Of a stretch of DNA of 64,000 bases, positions 1 through 11,890 are shown in pieces (position 1 is the first letter of the stretch; every line of letters begins with the position of its first letter). The DNA is from Aphis gossypii (Eukaryota > Arthropoda > Insecta > Hemiptera > Aphididae): NCBI RefSeq assembly GCF_020184175.1, contig NC_065533.1, positions 7,958,695 to 8,022,694 of the forward strand, read 5' to 3'. Made by a program: the position numbers and the translations under genes. The notes under the pieces are model-generated. The model searched no databases. It was given only the letters and a program-made list of their open reading frames with translations, and was not told the origin of the DNA.

Positions 1-467
1 ATGAGAAATAAATACCTATCTTTAAAATTTAATAATTTAAATATATTTCAAGTACAAAACATAAATATAACATTATAACATTTAAGTTGAATAACTAATT
101 TTAATATAATATTTTAATTGTAAATACTAATTACAGTTTTTGTAGGTTTTTTTTTTCATGGTGGTTTTTCATAAGTGTTTGAAAAATAATCACTTTAAAG
201 TTTAAATACATTTTTAATGTACTTATTCCAGTAATACTCAAGTGTAATAATGAAACAATTAAAAACAAACCAATTTATATTGTTTAAAACAATTTTAAAA
301 GTAGGAATTTACTAACAATATTTATAAATATGAGCTATTAACTACTAAATAATAAATATTGATGGTCTACAATCTACATTCATAGATAATAATCATTCTA
401 ATTAATTATCATATAGCTAAATGAGTATTTGGTATTATAAAATTAGGAAATATATCAAATTTCTCAC

Positions 468-602
468 TTCAGCTATACGAGCAGCCAGATGTTGCATTGT
501 ACTGACATCACCAGTCATCAGGCCGTGTACAATGACTACTGGCCTATACGGCTGCTTTGGAGCTGATGTGTTATAGCATTTATTTGATTCGCTCATTGTC
601 AT
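468..602 (-). CDS. PPT2-like palmitoyl-protein thioesterase, first recognisable coding exon (partial)
   Basis: Reading the minus strand from an ATG at 602 gives 45 codons ending in front of a GTGAG donor at 467, phase 0. Residues 19-28 read YRPVVIVHGL, followed by MTG and STMQHLAARI. This matches the first beta strand, oxyanion-side HG motif and first helix of lysosomal thioesterase PPT2 and its relatives (alpha/beta hydrolases that cleave thioester-linked acyl groups in lysosomes). The catalytic Ser, Asp and His would lie in later exons beyond the left edge. Two in-frame TAG codons lie about 40 bases upstream, so the ORF cannot extend far without an upstream exon. No hydrophobic signal peptide is encoded here, although PPT2 is normally secretory/lysosomal, so an upstream signal-peptide exon is possible. 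Family assignment is fairly sure; PPT2 rather than PPT1 rests on this short stretch. Confidence 0.7.
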
Positions 603-3600
603 CGGACTTACTCGTTGTGTTTCAAAGTCACCACTAAGGTTCTACTATTTCTAATAATTAATATCACTGTTGATAATACACTCACTATTAAACAATACAT
701 AAATATTGCATATAATTAAAATAATTAACGGTACGACTTACAATTACTAGTCATACTTACGCGACAAAAACACGAAGCCAAATGGTTCTCGCCAATGACA
801 AAGTTCGTTTACTAACTTAAGAACTAAAATGTGAAATAAAACACAAAAACACAACTTACGAAGTAAAAATGCTGGAGGGATGGACGGTAGTGTTTCAGAG
901 TATTCAGATTTCGGATTGCTTTCCTAGTAATACACTATTACTACATTACTACAATAGTACAATAGCACTACAGTTAGTTACTTGGTTGTCGTAACATGAC
1001 AATTGATAAACTTTGATAATGTTTCGGCGATAACAAAATAAAATTGGGTAATTTTAGTTGCCTATTTTTACTAAAAAAAGGCGTTCGTATTGTCGTACAT
1101 TCGTATCACAGAGTAATAAATTCGTACATTATATTATAAATTTATAATAGGTATATATAATATAGCCTTATAGGTATATTTAATAATAATATTTCAATAT
1201 CGTAGTAGCCTAGAACAAGTAGTAGGTTGTAGTCACCTACTACTTACTTAACTGGTTATCTATACAGCTATTTCTTAATACATATTATTTAGTAAATTTA
1301 TCCAAATATTGACAGTTTAACCGTCATCGCATAATTTAAAGTTTGTGTTGTAATTCAAGTGAAAAACTTGATGTCTTTTAGATTTTGTATAGGTATGAGC
1401 ATAATAATAAATTACATTTTAAAAATCTCTTAAATTATAATACTCGTAAATATTACAAATTGTAAAACATTTTACACCTTTTAAAGTAATTACTTTATAA
1501 ATATTATATTATTTTTAAATGTAAGTTAGAAAAATGTATTAAAAAATCTCACAAAATTGTTTTTAAGCAAAAATATTAAAAATATATTAGTATGATATTT
1601 TTCATAGATATTTGAAGTTTAAATGTTAACTAAATTTAAAATTTAAATTAAGTTTAACGGTTTTCGTCATTTAATGTAATGTAGTGTGCCAAATGTCTAT
1701 TTCAGATTATTTAAATTAAGCTTAAGCTATTCCTAATTTATTCTTCAATCTACAGTATTACTTATAGTAAGATAGTAATTAGTAATGCTATTAGGAAAAA
1801 AAGTCCGAGAAAATATTGTTTAATATAATACATTTATTATTAAACTAAAATAAAATAAGTGAATTATTATACAAAAATGTTTTAATCACTTTTTCTATAA
1901 TGAGACTGATTTATACACAATGGTATCCCAATTATGGTTAGGTATGGAAAAGGAGTAAGGAGTAGTAATAATTAGTGTTTTAATGTAATAAAAAATATTA
2001 TAAAATAGAAGGGCTAATCTTACAAGGTTTGTATCACAAAACTAAAATAATATTCTGTATATCCCCTCGATCCTATTTTCCATTGTGTTGGTTTTCTTTG
2101 GTTTATGGCTTGTGTACTTGTTGATTTAACAATACTTATAACCAAATGCAGATAACGGAATAAATATTTTTTTAAACATTATTTAAAATCTTTGTTCTAT
2201 TAGATTAAAAACACATAGGTTTCAATAAAGTAAATCATAATATTTATAAACACAATAGGTACCTATTTTAAAATTAACACCTACCTGATAAAATGTATCT
2301 TTATGCTTCTTTTTTATTTTAAAATTATAAATAATGCTAAACAGGGCAAAACTGATCATGAAACAAGCTGGGTGATTTAGCCAGTTGTGCCAAACATCTA
2401 ATTTATAATTTTAAAATTGTATATGCAATAATTAAATAATTATAGTTACATACTACTGTAACGTTCAAGTGGTGCACTTTTTTCAGCCCACTATCATGAT
2501 ACTTTTATGGAGTGCTTACACCTCTATATACATACATTACCCAGTATCAATTAATAAATTTATCCATTGAATATTATCTATATGAAATATTAACTAAAAA
2601 ATACACAGTTCATGAATTTCAGAATTTGAAAACCATTAGCAATTATTATACTAAGTATTACAGTGAAAATCTAGCAATTAAAAAATAAACAAATAAAAAA
2701 AAAATTATTTGAGTGCTGAACACATTTTATTTTTAAATGTTTATATTTTTTTGAAAAAATAACATAAATAGTGCTTATGCATAACTAACTTACCAACAAA
2801 CTTAACAAAAATAAAATATTTAATTAAAAAACAATTGTTGGTTAATAAAATATAAATTAATTAATATCGGCACATAAAAAATAAAACTTAAATAAATTAT
2901 AAAGTAAAAATCTTGATTAATGTAACTCGATCCAAATGCTGTGTACAGAGGGATCACAATTGAATACAAAAATAGAATAAATAGTTGTAATAAGAAACAT
3001 AAATCAAATGTTATTTACAAAAACTATAAATCTAACAAACAGCTTATAAAATAAAAGTTAATTATTAACAATTTATGGTTGAGATGTTATACAATTCAAT
3101 TATGGCAGTTTATTATTAAATGCATTTGATTTAAGTATTATAATTTAGTATATTATTACATTAATTTTAAATTTAATTTAAATTGCCTAATAAAAATAGC
3201 AATTTCATAAAATTAAATATAAAAGTACAACCTATATAGTACCTATAAATTAATTAAAAAAATAAATACTTTTAATATATTGTATATTTTGGATATGAAA
3301 TGCTTATGTTCTTATTATTTACGTGCATATTTCAATTTATACTTTTAAATTTTTATTGATACTATTGTACTAAAATTTACATTTTGTAAACAGCAATTAA
3401 ATTATATTATTTTTTTATTAGTTCTATTTTGAAAGATTCTAAATTATTTAATTTAAAAATGATTGTTTATTATTAGTATTTAGTAGATGTTGATTTATAT
3501 CAATGTCATTAATAAATAAAAATAACAAAATACAAGAATTATTTGTGTCAATAATTATGATTAAAACGATCCAAATTACAATATAGGTAACTTCTAATGA

Positions 3601-4758
3601 AAAATCATAATGAGTTAATACAAATTAATATCAGACATTATAGTCATGTAATCATACAGTTGTAAAAAATTAAAAATTGACCATTAAAGTATGATAAAAT
3701 GGTTTAACTATGAAAAAACTATAACCTTGATAAAAAAAAAAAAAAGTATTTTAAAAAAATAAAACAAATTACCTTAATTATTAAATTTATAAATATATAG
3801 ATATAAAATATAACAATAAATTAAATTAACTTAAATAAATTTTTTTAGAAATATAACATAATTGGTACATAACAACAAAACATTATACTATTTACTTATA
3901 GTTATAGTTAAGTTAACTGATTACCATGAATATTTGACAATATGCAGCCCTGAAATGTATTACAAGTTTATATATAATTAAAAAATATATTAATATATTA
4001 TATATTAAATCAGATTTGAGTAAACCATCAGCTTTTTGATAAGTAAAAATTAAAGCTCAAAAAATATAGAAGTAAAATAAGCATACAAAATTGTGTACAT
4101 AAGAATCAAAAATATAAAGAAAATTATAACTTTTTAACTATTAGGTACATAATATAACAAAGAAGTAGTACACTTCTATACTCTGGCCCACAAGAGAATG
4201 CATTTGGGCAGGTGGCTACCAAAATTTGTCCAAACTCACACCTCTAATCAATTTCACATATTTATTAAGTTAAACATTGGTTGCTATTAGTTTACAAACG
4301 CTAAATGGATGTATTCTCTAGAGGGCAGAAGTATAAAAACAGTGTATAACATGTCTTTTTATTAAAAACAACTAAAATATAATACATATTATCAAAATGT
4401 TTTATTATAGTGGAAAAATATGAACTTTTTACTAAGCTCAAATTTTCTAAAAAATATACCTATGTAATAATTCAGAACAAAAACACGTTAGGCAATAAAA
4501 GAAACTGTGTAATATGCATAAAAATTAAAATTAAATTGTATTTTTAAAAATTGACAAATTACGTATTTTAACGGTTCATTAATAATTTCTTTGTTGTATA
4601 GAATGGGTTTCCAGTAACGTCTATCATAAACCGAGAGCATATAGAAAAATATGTAACTCATACTTCAACTTTCATCAACTTTAATCTCTAATAATATTAT
4701 ATAAAAGAAATATTACTTTTTTAAGCATCAATATAAGTGCAACAACAATATCATGGTT
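603..4758. other. Intergenic DNA and probable 3' UTR of the bZIP gene
   Basis: No coding exon recognised. About 860-920 on the minus strand is slightly less AT-rich and ends in a GTAAGT-like donor near 857, so it could be a noncoding first exon of the thioesterase gene. The rest is very AT-rich. The bZIP gene's 3' UTR must begin at 4758 and run to lower coordinates; minus-strand AATAAA occurs near 4401-4406, but I cannot tell which site is used. No repeat with clear ends was seen. Confidence 0.4.
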
Positions 4759-4963
4759 TTAAACATCATCATTGTGTTTGAATATTCCTTGTATTATTGC
4801 TGGCTGTTCTGTTTGGTGTTGTTGTAAGTTATTACATCTATGACTAATAAGTTTTGAAAGAGCTTCACGCAATCGGCCATTTTCAATTTTCAGCTTGCGA
4901 TTTTCTTCAGAAAGTAGTTCCCACCTCTGTTTTCGTTTTATTCTACATCGTTTAGCAGCTGAC
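4759..4963 (-). CDS. bZIP gene last exon: basic region end, leucine zipper, stop
   Basis: The acceptor is ttgttatag. The preceding exon supplies AG of an Arg codon, so the basic region is split between exons at LERNR/SAAKRCR. Zipper leucines fall at 7-residue spacing four times; the motif LKIENGRL aligns with LSSLNGQL of ATF-2. The tail contains LISHRC, then a Gln-rich end before TAA. Confidence 0.85.
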
Positions 4964-7823
4964 CTATAACAAATTATTTATTATTATTAATAACTATATT
5001 TAGAGCTTATTCAGCAAACAACACACTTCAATAATAAATATAGTTATTAAGTATTTTTAATAATATACAATCCTATTAAAGGTTGAATTTTGAATAAAAT
5101 GCATGATGTTAATTTCTACATTGGTGTTTCCAAGTTAGGTGAATTGTTATGATGACATACAAATTTACACTCTTTTGGGTAAAAGACTCTACCAAAAAAA
5201 AAAAAAAAAAATCAAACATACCATAATATAGTAATAATATTAATAATAATTTTAGACATTTAATTTCAATATAATACAATATCAAAAAACGAATACTTAA
5301 TTCTAATAAATATAAGATAAATATTTACAAATTTAAATTATATTTTTATTTTTCTGTTATTAGTTTATGAGCAACAACCTATCAAAAATATTTTGAGATT
5401 GAATTTGCATCACAATCCATAGGTCACGAAACACTGTTTTCACTTTATATAATATGCACTCAATGAATTTTCATAAATCATTAATTGAACATTAATAACA
5501 AAAGTTATGAAATGCATATTTTAGGGCTAGTTTATATTCTTAATTTAAATGCATTTTGCATAATATCTTTAACTCATTAAAAACAGTTGAATTAAACCCT
5601 CCCAAGAGAGCTGTACCAGTATAACTATTTTCTGCCTTACACTTTTACATGTATGTGTGTGTTATAGCAGTCAAAACTTCTTTTTATTTATTATCTTTAT
5701 TATGATAATATTATTACAATTAAGGTATCATTTTATTATCAATTACAATAATAAAGAGTAACATGATTTGTGCTTTGACAGAAGTTTTTATTATTAAAGT
5801 AATATTTTAATATTTTTCTTTATACTTTGATTTTTAAGAACATATGAAGCATATTTTTATTTTTTTATTTTTAGCATATTTACACATATATATAATAGGT
5901 ATAAGTGCACAAAAATTTAGTATTTGATGATAAAAAATAAAAGTAAATAAATAATTTTGAGTGATGGTATGTAGTCGCAGAATATTATAAGTACCTGTTC
6001 CTTTCTAACATTTCTTGTTTTCGTTTCTGTTTTAGCTGCTGCTGCTTTTGATTATTGCTGTCTTCATCTTCCTGACCATTACTATTATAGTTTTCATGTT
6101 CTAGTCTATCAATATTTGTGACAATATCAATGTCATTATTTTGCTGTTGCAGTAGTTGATCAAGCTTGTCACGGCTTTCAGTAATGAGTGGAGGCTTCTG
6201 ACGCCTTTGTAAAAGTTGCTTTACTAATAAATTCTGTTTTAAAGCCTTTAATTGTTTGTAAACATAAAAAATGTATAAATATGATATTATTATTACTGAA
6301 GAAAAGTATTTATATCAAGTTGTTTCATATAATAGTAATAATGGTCAAGAAAAAATAAATGATTGTTAAATACCAACTTGTTTAATTGTGTTTGAATCGT
6401 TACCAACATTGATAACTACATGACTATTTTCAACTTCAACTGCTTCATCATACAAATCTTGATCATGGTGTGTTATTGTTGTTGTGTCAATAATATTAGT
6501 TGTGGCTGTAGTTGTTGGAACAATAAATTTATGCTGATCGATTATTTGTTGGAGTTGTTGATGTTCTGGTTGTATAGTGAGAGTTGAGTTATGCGATTGT
6601 TGTTGTGGTTGCTCTACCATCATAACTAAGACACTTCTAGTTGGTGCCTATTAAATATAAATAAAACCAACTATATACTTAAAACTTGTACATAGATATA
6701 AAGTCAACCTACTTCTGCTGTTGATGTGATGTATATATTTTGCTGAGGTTCTGCTTGAGATTGAGGTATAGTAGATGTATTTATTTTATTAGATTCAACT
6801 GCTGCTGTTGTTGTAGAAATCATATCTATTGAAGTTGAAGTTTTGACATCTGAAATATTCAAATATTATTTTAAAGCTTCAATAAACTAATTTCTCAAAT
6901 ACATAATATAATATGGTAGTATTAAAAAAATAGATGTAAAAAGGTAAAAAGGTAAATATGATAAATGATAATAAGTTTTTTCTATTTATGTGAAAATGAG
7001 CATTGAAAAAATTCATTATTTTTTCTTTTGACTAAAATTAATCAACAAGAACTTACAACAAAAACCTATTAGAGTAGATACATACTTTTTATTTTAATAC
7101 AATATATAAATTGAAAAAAAAATCAATTATTTTTTTTAAGCTATTTCAATAATTTTAAAAAATATTTTATATTAATTTATTATTTTGATTAAAATTATAC
7201 CGAAGTTTAATACTTACTAGTACTGTTATTGGTTGTGTTAACAACAGTAGTTGTTGGTATAAATGGGGTGTTTAAATCACCATCATTGTTATTATTGTGA
7301 TTAAAAAGATGTTCTGATGGATTAGCTTCATTCTTTTGTTGTTGTAACACTGCTTGTTTAAATGTTTCATCAAACGGATTGGCCATCATCATGGTTGTTA
7401 CAATTGCTGTTGATGATGAGTCAAATAAACTTGGAGAAGTAGGTTGTCTTGTTGATGTTGCTGTAGTGACTACCTTAGCAGCAGTAGATTCGGAGGCTGT
7501 ACTAATAGTTGTTTCACCTGTTGGTCCAGTTAATGAAGACATTACTACAATGTTTTGTAAATCGTGAAATAAACCCATGTCATCGCAATGCCTAATGAAT
7601 GTATTTGGTGTGGGTAGCTGTTGCTGTTCATTATGCTGCTCTGTGGAAGTAGTAGTAGTTGTCGTCATCATTGACATTGATGTTGTTACCGATGGAATAA
7701 CTGGTGTGAGAAGTGGTAGATTTAATTGGTGTTGTTGCGGTGGAGATGATAGCATTAATAAAGGAGGCTGTGATGGTGATAATTCTTCTGTGGTTGGTAT
7801 AGGTGATAGTGGATCGGGTGGTG
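4759..7823 (-). CDS. ATF-2/ATF-7/CREB5-type bZIP transcription factor, five exons, 5' end missing
   Basis: Exons on the minus strand in transcript order: 7823-7218, 6849-6713, 6647-6378, 6245-5995, 4963-4759 (stop TAA 4761-4759). All phases join, giving 488 residues. The first exon carries TPNTFIRHCDDMGLFHDLQ and NPFDETFKQAVLQ, matching the N-terminal activation segment of ATF-2 (TP-rich site, then FLKNCEEVGLFNEL and PFENEFKKA). The middle is low-complexity Thr/Gln/Ser. The junction of the last two exons encodes the basic region LERNRSAAKRCRIKRKQRW, with the N-x2-A-A-x2-C-R signature, followed by a leucine zipper of four heptads. The product should bind CRE/AP-1-like sites in the nucleus as a dimer, under p38/JNK-type control. 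The 7218-7823 exon opens mid-codon at an acceptor, so an upstream exon is expected; otherwise translation would begin at the internal ATG 7755-7753. The N-terminal C2H2 finger of vertebrate ATF-2 was not found. It could also be called ATF-7 or CREB5, the same clade. Confidence 0.85.
7218..7823 (-). CDS. bZIP gene exon with ATF-2-like activation segment
   Basis: The exon is 606 bases, bounded by acceptor ggttacag and donor GTAAGT. It encodes a Pro-rich start (PPDPLSPIPTTEELSPSQPP, several SP sites), a Thr-run, then the LPTPNTFIRHCDDMGLF segment and a Gln/Asn-rich end. Plus-strand ORFs across this exon are antisense shadows of the Thr/Gln-rich codons. Confidence 0.85.
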
Positions 7824-7924
7824 CTGTAACCAGAAAACATACAGAAATTATTACATTATGATACATTACCAAGTTTTATATTTTTACATTTTTATGTATT
7901 AGAAATTGGTAATTGTATAATACC

Positions 7925-8826
7925 CAGGGTCAGACTGGCAGGTCTGCAATCACAGACTGGGCCCTGGCTAGTTGGGCCCACAGACTTAATTTTCATATTT
8001 TAAAATTAAATATATTGCCATTGTTTTAGTAGCTGTATTTAAACATTTTTTAAGGTTTCTTATTGATTTTATATTCATAAAGTAAATTAATATTAAGTCT
8101 CGATAAGGTTAAGTAAGGTGTTTTTATTATGAATATACATAATGATATTAAAAATAATATAATTTAATACACTGTTTACCAATTTGAGTCTAGGATTCGT
8201 TCACAACAGATGAACGGCCAAATATTTCATTAACTGATAGGTTTAAAATTAAAACTTTTAATTATACACCTATCTACTTGATATTAGTGCAAATAGCTTA
8301 TATAAACGACTTATAAGTAATTCAAAATTACTTAGTGATTGCATTTGCTTAGGTCCAAAAAATGTTAGTTCTATATAAAAAGTGAAGTATCTTCACTATT
8401 TTTTTACTATCTTCAGAATTTTCACTTCTAACAATTATTGATAGAAATACACTAGGTAGCATATGAAATACAATAATTCGCTTTATAGTTTAATTCTATT
8501 ACTAAAACATGAAAATTACATAAGCTTTTATTGATATTAGATTTATTGAGCATTTGTCTATTTCTAGATAATATTCTTACCTTTTAATTTGATAATAGGT
8601 AAATTTACCCTGATATTAAAGCTTATGTTACAAACCATGTTTTGCTGAATGCAAATTTGTTATGATACAGACATGTTAATAAAACAGAAACAACACATGT
8701 GGGTTTGGTGTCCTCTTATAAATACAAAAATTAACAAGTAAAAAGCGGAGCTAACAATTTTTAGTATAATCTAAGGGTCCCTTGATCATATTGCAGACTG
8801 GGCCTTTTGACGCCAGTCCGACCCAA
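7925..8826. mobile_element. hAT-like non-autonomous element, 902 bp, 8-bp target duplication
   Basis: ATAATACC occurs at 7917-7924 and again at 8827-8834, directly flanking the element. Ends are inverted: CAGGGTCAGACTGGC at the left, and GCCAGTCCGACCCAA at the right. No transposase coding was seen inside. An 8-bp duplication with short terminal inverted repeats is characteristic of the hAT superfamily. It lies upstream of the first identified bZIP exon, probably in an intron. The interior at about 8590-8700 holds a dispersed repeat also seen near 41135 and 61625. Confidence 0.85.
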
Positions 8827-9399
8827 ATAATACCTGACTTAATTTAAAGGTAATAAGATTTTATTTATAAAATGCAGGCATGCAATATTTTATATTCTTT
8901 ATTTAAATATAAGAAATTATCGTTACTTAAATTTATCATATGATGTTTGGTAAAAAACTTTTAAGAATATACTCAAATATTTAAAATTTTTAATATTCTT
9001 CAAGTATTATTTATAATTTTATATTTAGGTATTATATAATAATTATTAATTCACAAAACAAAATTTTTTCAAAATGCCACACTTAAAATACCCTTATTAT
9101 GTGATATAATTTGAATAATTTATTTTAATACTAGTACATCTACCAAGTACTATAATATTGTTTATCGATGATAACAATAATGCTAGTTTGTTGTTATATA
9201 GTAAAATGTATCTTACTTTGGTAATAGTAATAGTATGCCATTCTATCTCATTTGTTTTTTTAACAATATCACTGGTCGTTACTGTGGTGATTGCGGTATT
9301 TGTCCGTTTGATGGCTACAAAGAAAAACGACCAAAATACATTAATCGTTGGTATGAGCCACATGCCTAAGTACGTGTCGTTAATTACTACTGCGGGCTC

Positions 9400-9960
9400 A
9401 TCGACAACGATGAACGATAATACCGTGTTGTTACGTTTCGTGCAACAAAGTCGTGAAAAGTTTTAAAAACATAATGTTGTTGTTAAAAAATGACGAAACA
9501 GTAGCAGACGACGTGACGACGGAACTTTTACTTTCAAAAAGTTTAAAAGTCGGTCGCCGCGCTCTCAATGAACGCGCCTTATCATCAAGACGGCGAGACG
9601 TTCGTACTATCTACACAAATCGGTACTCAAGTGATAGCGATACTTGCGGTTGTGGACGTCGTGGTATCGGAACGGTGGTTACTGGCTGCAGCTGGTCGAC
9701 TCTTTACCGGTACAGCAGACGTTTCGACTGAACCACAGCAGCGACGTGAAAACAATACGTCATCTATTGACTATATTATTACTATATTATTACTATATTA
9801 TTACTATATTATTATTATTTACCGGCTGTAGCTCACTGGCCTTTGCAGATGTTTTCCGTAATTCCTTGGAGGTAGCGATTGTTGTAGTATCTCCACAGTT
9901 CACCGGGTCCTGTTATCTGTTATCATCTAATCCAAGTCGATGAAAAACGAATGATTAATA
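9400..9960. promoter_or_regulatory. CpG-richer segment, possible divergent promoter for bZIP (-) and RNase H2C (+)
   Basis: This stretch is much richer in CG dinucleotides than its surroundings and lies between a minus-strand gene and a plus-strand gene that starts at 10047. Several overlapping ORFs occur in it but resemble nothing known and probably reflect composition. An 11-bp minisatellite (ACTATATTATT, four copies, about 9770-9813) sits inside. Promoter function is inferred from position and composition only; no core promoter motif was recognised. Confidence 0.4.
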
Positions 9961-10046
9961 ATTCAAAATTCTGTAACGATTAACTTGTTTAATTATTATC
10001 GAGTATTTAATATTTTCTTTGTTTCTATATCGAGCCTTTACACGCG

Positions 10047-10526
10047 ATGCGTTTCATCATAAATCGACCAGAGCTCAAGAGGGCAGTAGAAGATAGCGAC
10101 GTTAATGCTGCTGGTACTAATCAACAGGCAGTACACCTGTTGCCGTGTAAGATCCACACCCGCAAACCAGATGATGACTGCCAGACACTGACAGCTCTGG
10201 TCGACCGATACTTTAGTCCATACACCAAAGTCGCAGAGGATGATGAATCTGCGTTGTGGCACGCATCATTGCGTGGAAAGCCTTTGACAGGTGTCAAACT
10301 CAGTATGCCCGTTGGTTATGTTGGTGTATTGTGTGTTGGCGAGGATGATGATGGCAGTCGTAATACAGTCGATGATTCTATAGCTGCAGAAGAGTCAGTT
10401 ACTGGGGAGGTAACTGAGCAGCTGATGTACTGGAATTGGGACCGAATTCCAACACGTGAAGACCCGCTTCTGTCAGCACTTGACTGGGTTCGGGTATCTG
10501 AGGCCATCATGACCAACAACGACTGA
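10047..10526 (+). CDS. RNASEH2C: Ribonuclease H2 subunit C, intronless
   Basis: This 159-residue ORF is close to the 164 residues of human RNASEH2C. Diagnostic stretches in order are VHLLPCKI at residues 29-36, RYFSPYTK at 54-61, SLRGKPLTGVKLSMPVGYVG at 74-93 (family: FRGRCLRG...VPPGLVGYV), then YWNWDRIP at 128-135 (family: LWGLETIP) and a C-terminal LDWVRVSEAI. In the family this noncatalytic subunit pairs with subunit B to form the scaffold for catalytic subunit A; the complex removes ribonucleotides from DNA and degrades RNA:DNA hybrids in the nucleus. The start ATG follows a CpG-rich leader. AATAAA at 10746-10751 is a plausible poly(A) signal. No intron is needed. An acidic low-conservation loop lies at about residues 98-120, as in relatives. 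Confidence 0.9.
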   Translation: MRFIINRPELKRAVEDSDVNAAGTNQQAVHLLPCKIHTRKPDDDCQTLTALVDRYFSPYTKVAEDDESALWHASLRGKPLTGVKLSMPVGYVGVLCVGEDDDGSRNTVDDSIAAEESVTGEVTEQLMYWNWDRIPTREDPLLSALDWVRVSEAIMTNND

Positions 10527-10745
10527 TAATCATTATTTTATATGATTCTGCAATAATGCTTGTATTTCCTTATTTGATTTATTTTTCATTACAAAGATGC
10601 ATTTGATTCTAATTTTTAAATGTTTTTCATTAATATTTAATATTGTAAATTGTATAAAGTTAAATTTATATGGCTAAGTACCTATATAATTATACATTAT
10701 TAAGTATTTATTTATATCAGCAAACTATATTCCTCTTATTTATCT

Positions 10746-10751
10746 AATAAA
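10746..10751 (+). terminator. Probable poly(A) signal of RNase H2C
   Basis: AATAAA lies 220 bases after the stop codon, the first canonical hexamer in a short AT-rich 3' UTR. Confidence 0.5.
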
Positions 10752-11029
10752 GTTTTAAGAATACACACTTTGAATGATTTACGTTTCAATAATAAAACAT
10801 AATTTATTTATAAAAATAAATGTCTTGTATTTTGTAAAATAGTTAATTATTGACCAAGAATTCCAGAATTATTTTTTAACTCTATTTGCTGCTAAACAAA
10901 CGGGGATAAACTAGCAGTAAGTTAAACCATTCAGTTAAGTTTAAAATTTATTTTTCTCGTTATATTGTTTAGGTTATAAATAAATTTATATTATTGATTA
11001 ATAATAAAAATTTAAGTGTTACTACCAGG

Positions 11030-11290
11030 CAGTGGCGCAACCAGGGGGGTTGGACTCCGGGTCTGGACCCTCCCCTTGGCTCGTATTATTAATCATTATA
11101 TTATAAATTAATAAATAAAACGCCACTTTGATTTTTCTTTGACAAATGTCTATATTAGCACTTATTTAATATTTAAAATAATAATACTAATTAAAAAATA
11201 TATTGTTAATATAAACATATATTTTTTATAAAAATTATGATGGTTATTTTGTTGGACCCCTCCCATGAAAAATTCCTGGTTGCGCCACTA
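11030..11290. mobile_element. hAT-type MITE, 261 bp, 8-bp target duplication
   Basis: CTACCAGG at 11022-11029 is repeated at 11291-11298. Ends are inverted: CAGTGGCGCAACCAGG at the left and CCTGGTTGCGCCACTA at the right. It is too short to code for a transposase. It is inserted at the edge of the next element. Confidence 0.85.
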
Positions 11291-11295
11291 CTACC

Positions 11296-11890
11296 AGGGC
11301 TAGGATTTATATGCAATAAAAAATTGTAAAATATGCATTTTAGTATTTTAAATACATACACACAAATATAGTTCCAAAAAGATATATTACTTTATTAAAA
11401 TAGGCATATCAGTGTTTAAGCTGCAGGTTGTTATATAATTGAGTAAAAAAATTAAATTATTTATTTATTTTTTGTATACATTAATTTTATTATTATTTAT
11501 TATTTTAGTAAAAAAATCTATAATTCTCATTTAATAATAGAAGTATGTGTATTATATGCTTCAACCGCATATTTTTTTAAATTTTCTAATACAAATGATC
11601 AGCAACATAGGTACATAGTATATTATACTATAGGATTGTATTTATAAAAATAAAATTTATGTTTGACCAAAAAAACAAAGTTATAAACTTTGATTAGTTA
11701 AATTATTATCGGTTTAAATACAATCATACTAAATATGCATTAAGCTCAATACAATATGCAAAAACATGCAAAATAAAAATAGTACCATTTTCATTACAAG
11801 AAATATAAATCGCGGACATTACTCACACAAATTCCATTTTGACGTACTTAGCAAAAACAACATGCTGTTGCATACAAATCCTAACCCTGG
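11296..11890. mobile_element. Non-autonomous inverted-repeat element (GGATTTATATGC family)
   Basis: The left end CAGGGCTAGGATTTATATGC is matched in inverse by GCATACAAATCCTAACCCTG at about 11870-11888. The same terminal motif recurs at 33038/33650 and in a broken copy near 21836. The interior is AT-rich without coding. Removing the MITE at 11030 restores an uninterrupted left border. Confidence 0.7.

Noticed and set aside
7379..7861. Plus-strand ORFs of 62 and 94 codons
   Set aside because: Antisense shadows of the Thr/Gln-rich bZIP exon.
9158..9943. Overlapping plus and minus ORFs of 87-102 codons
   Set aside because: No recognisable domain; CpG-rich leader DNA and a minisatellite explain them. 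A donor-like GTAAGA on the minus strand near 9210 does not give a phase matching the bZIP exon.
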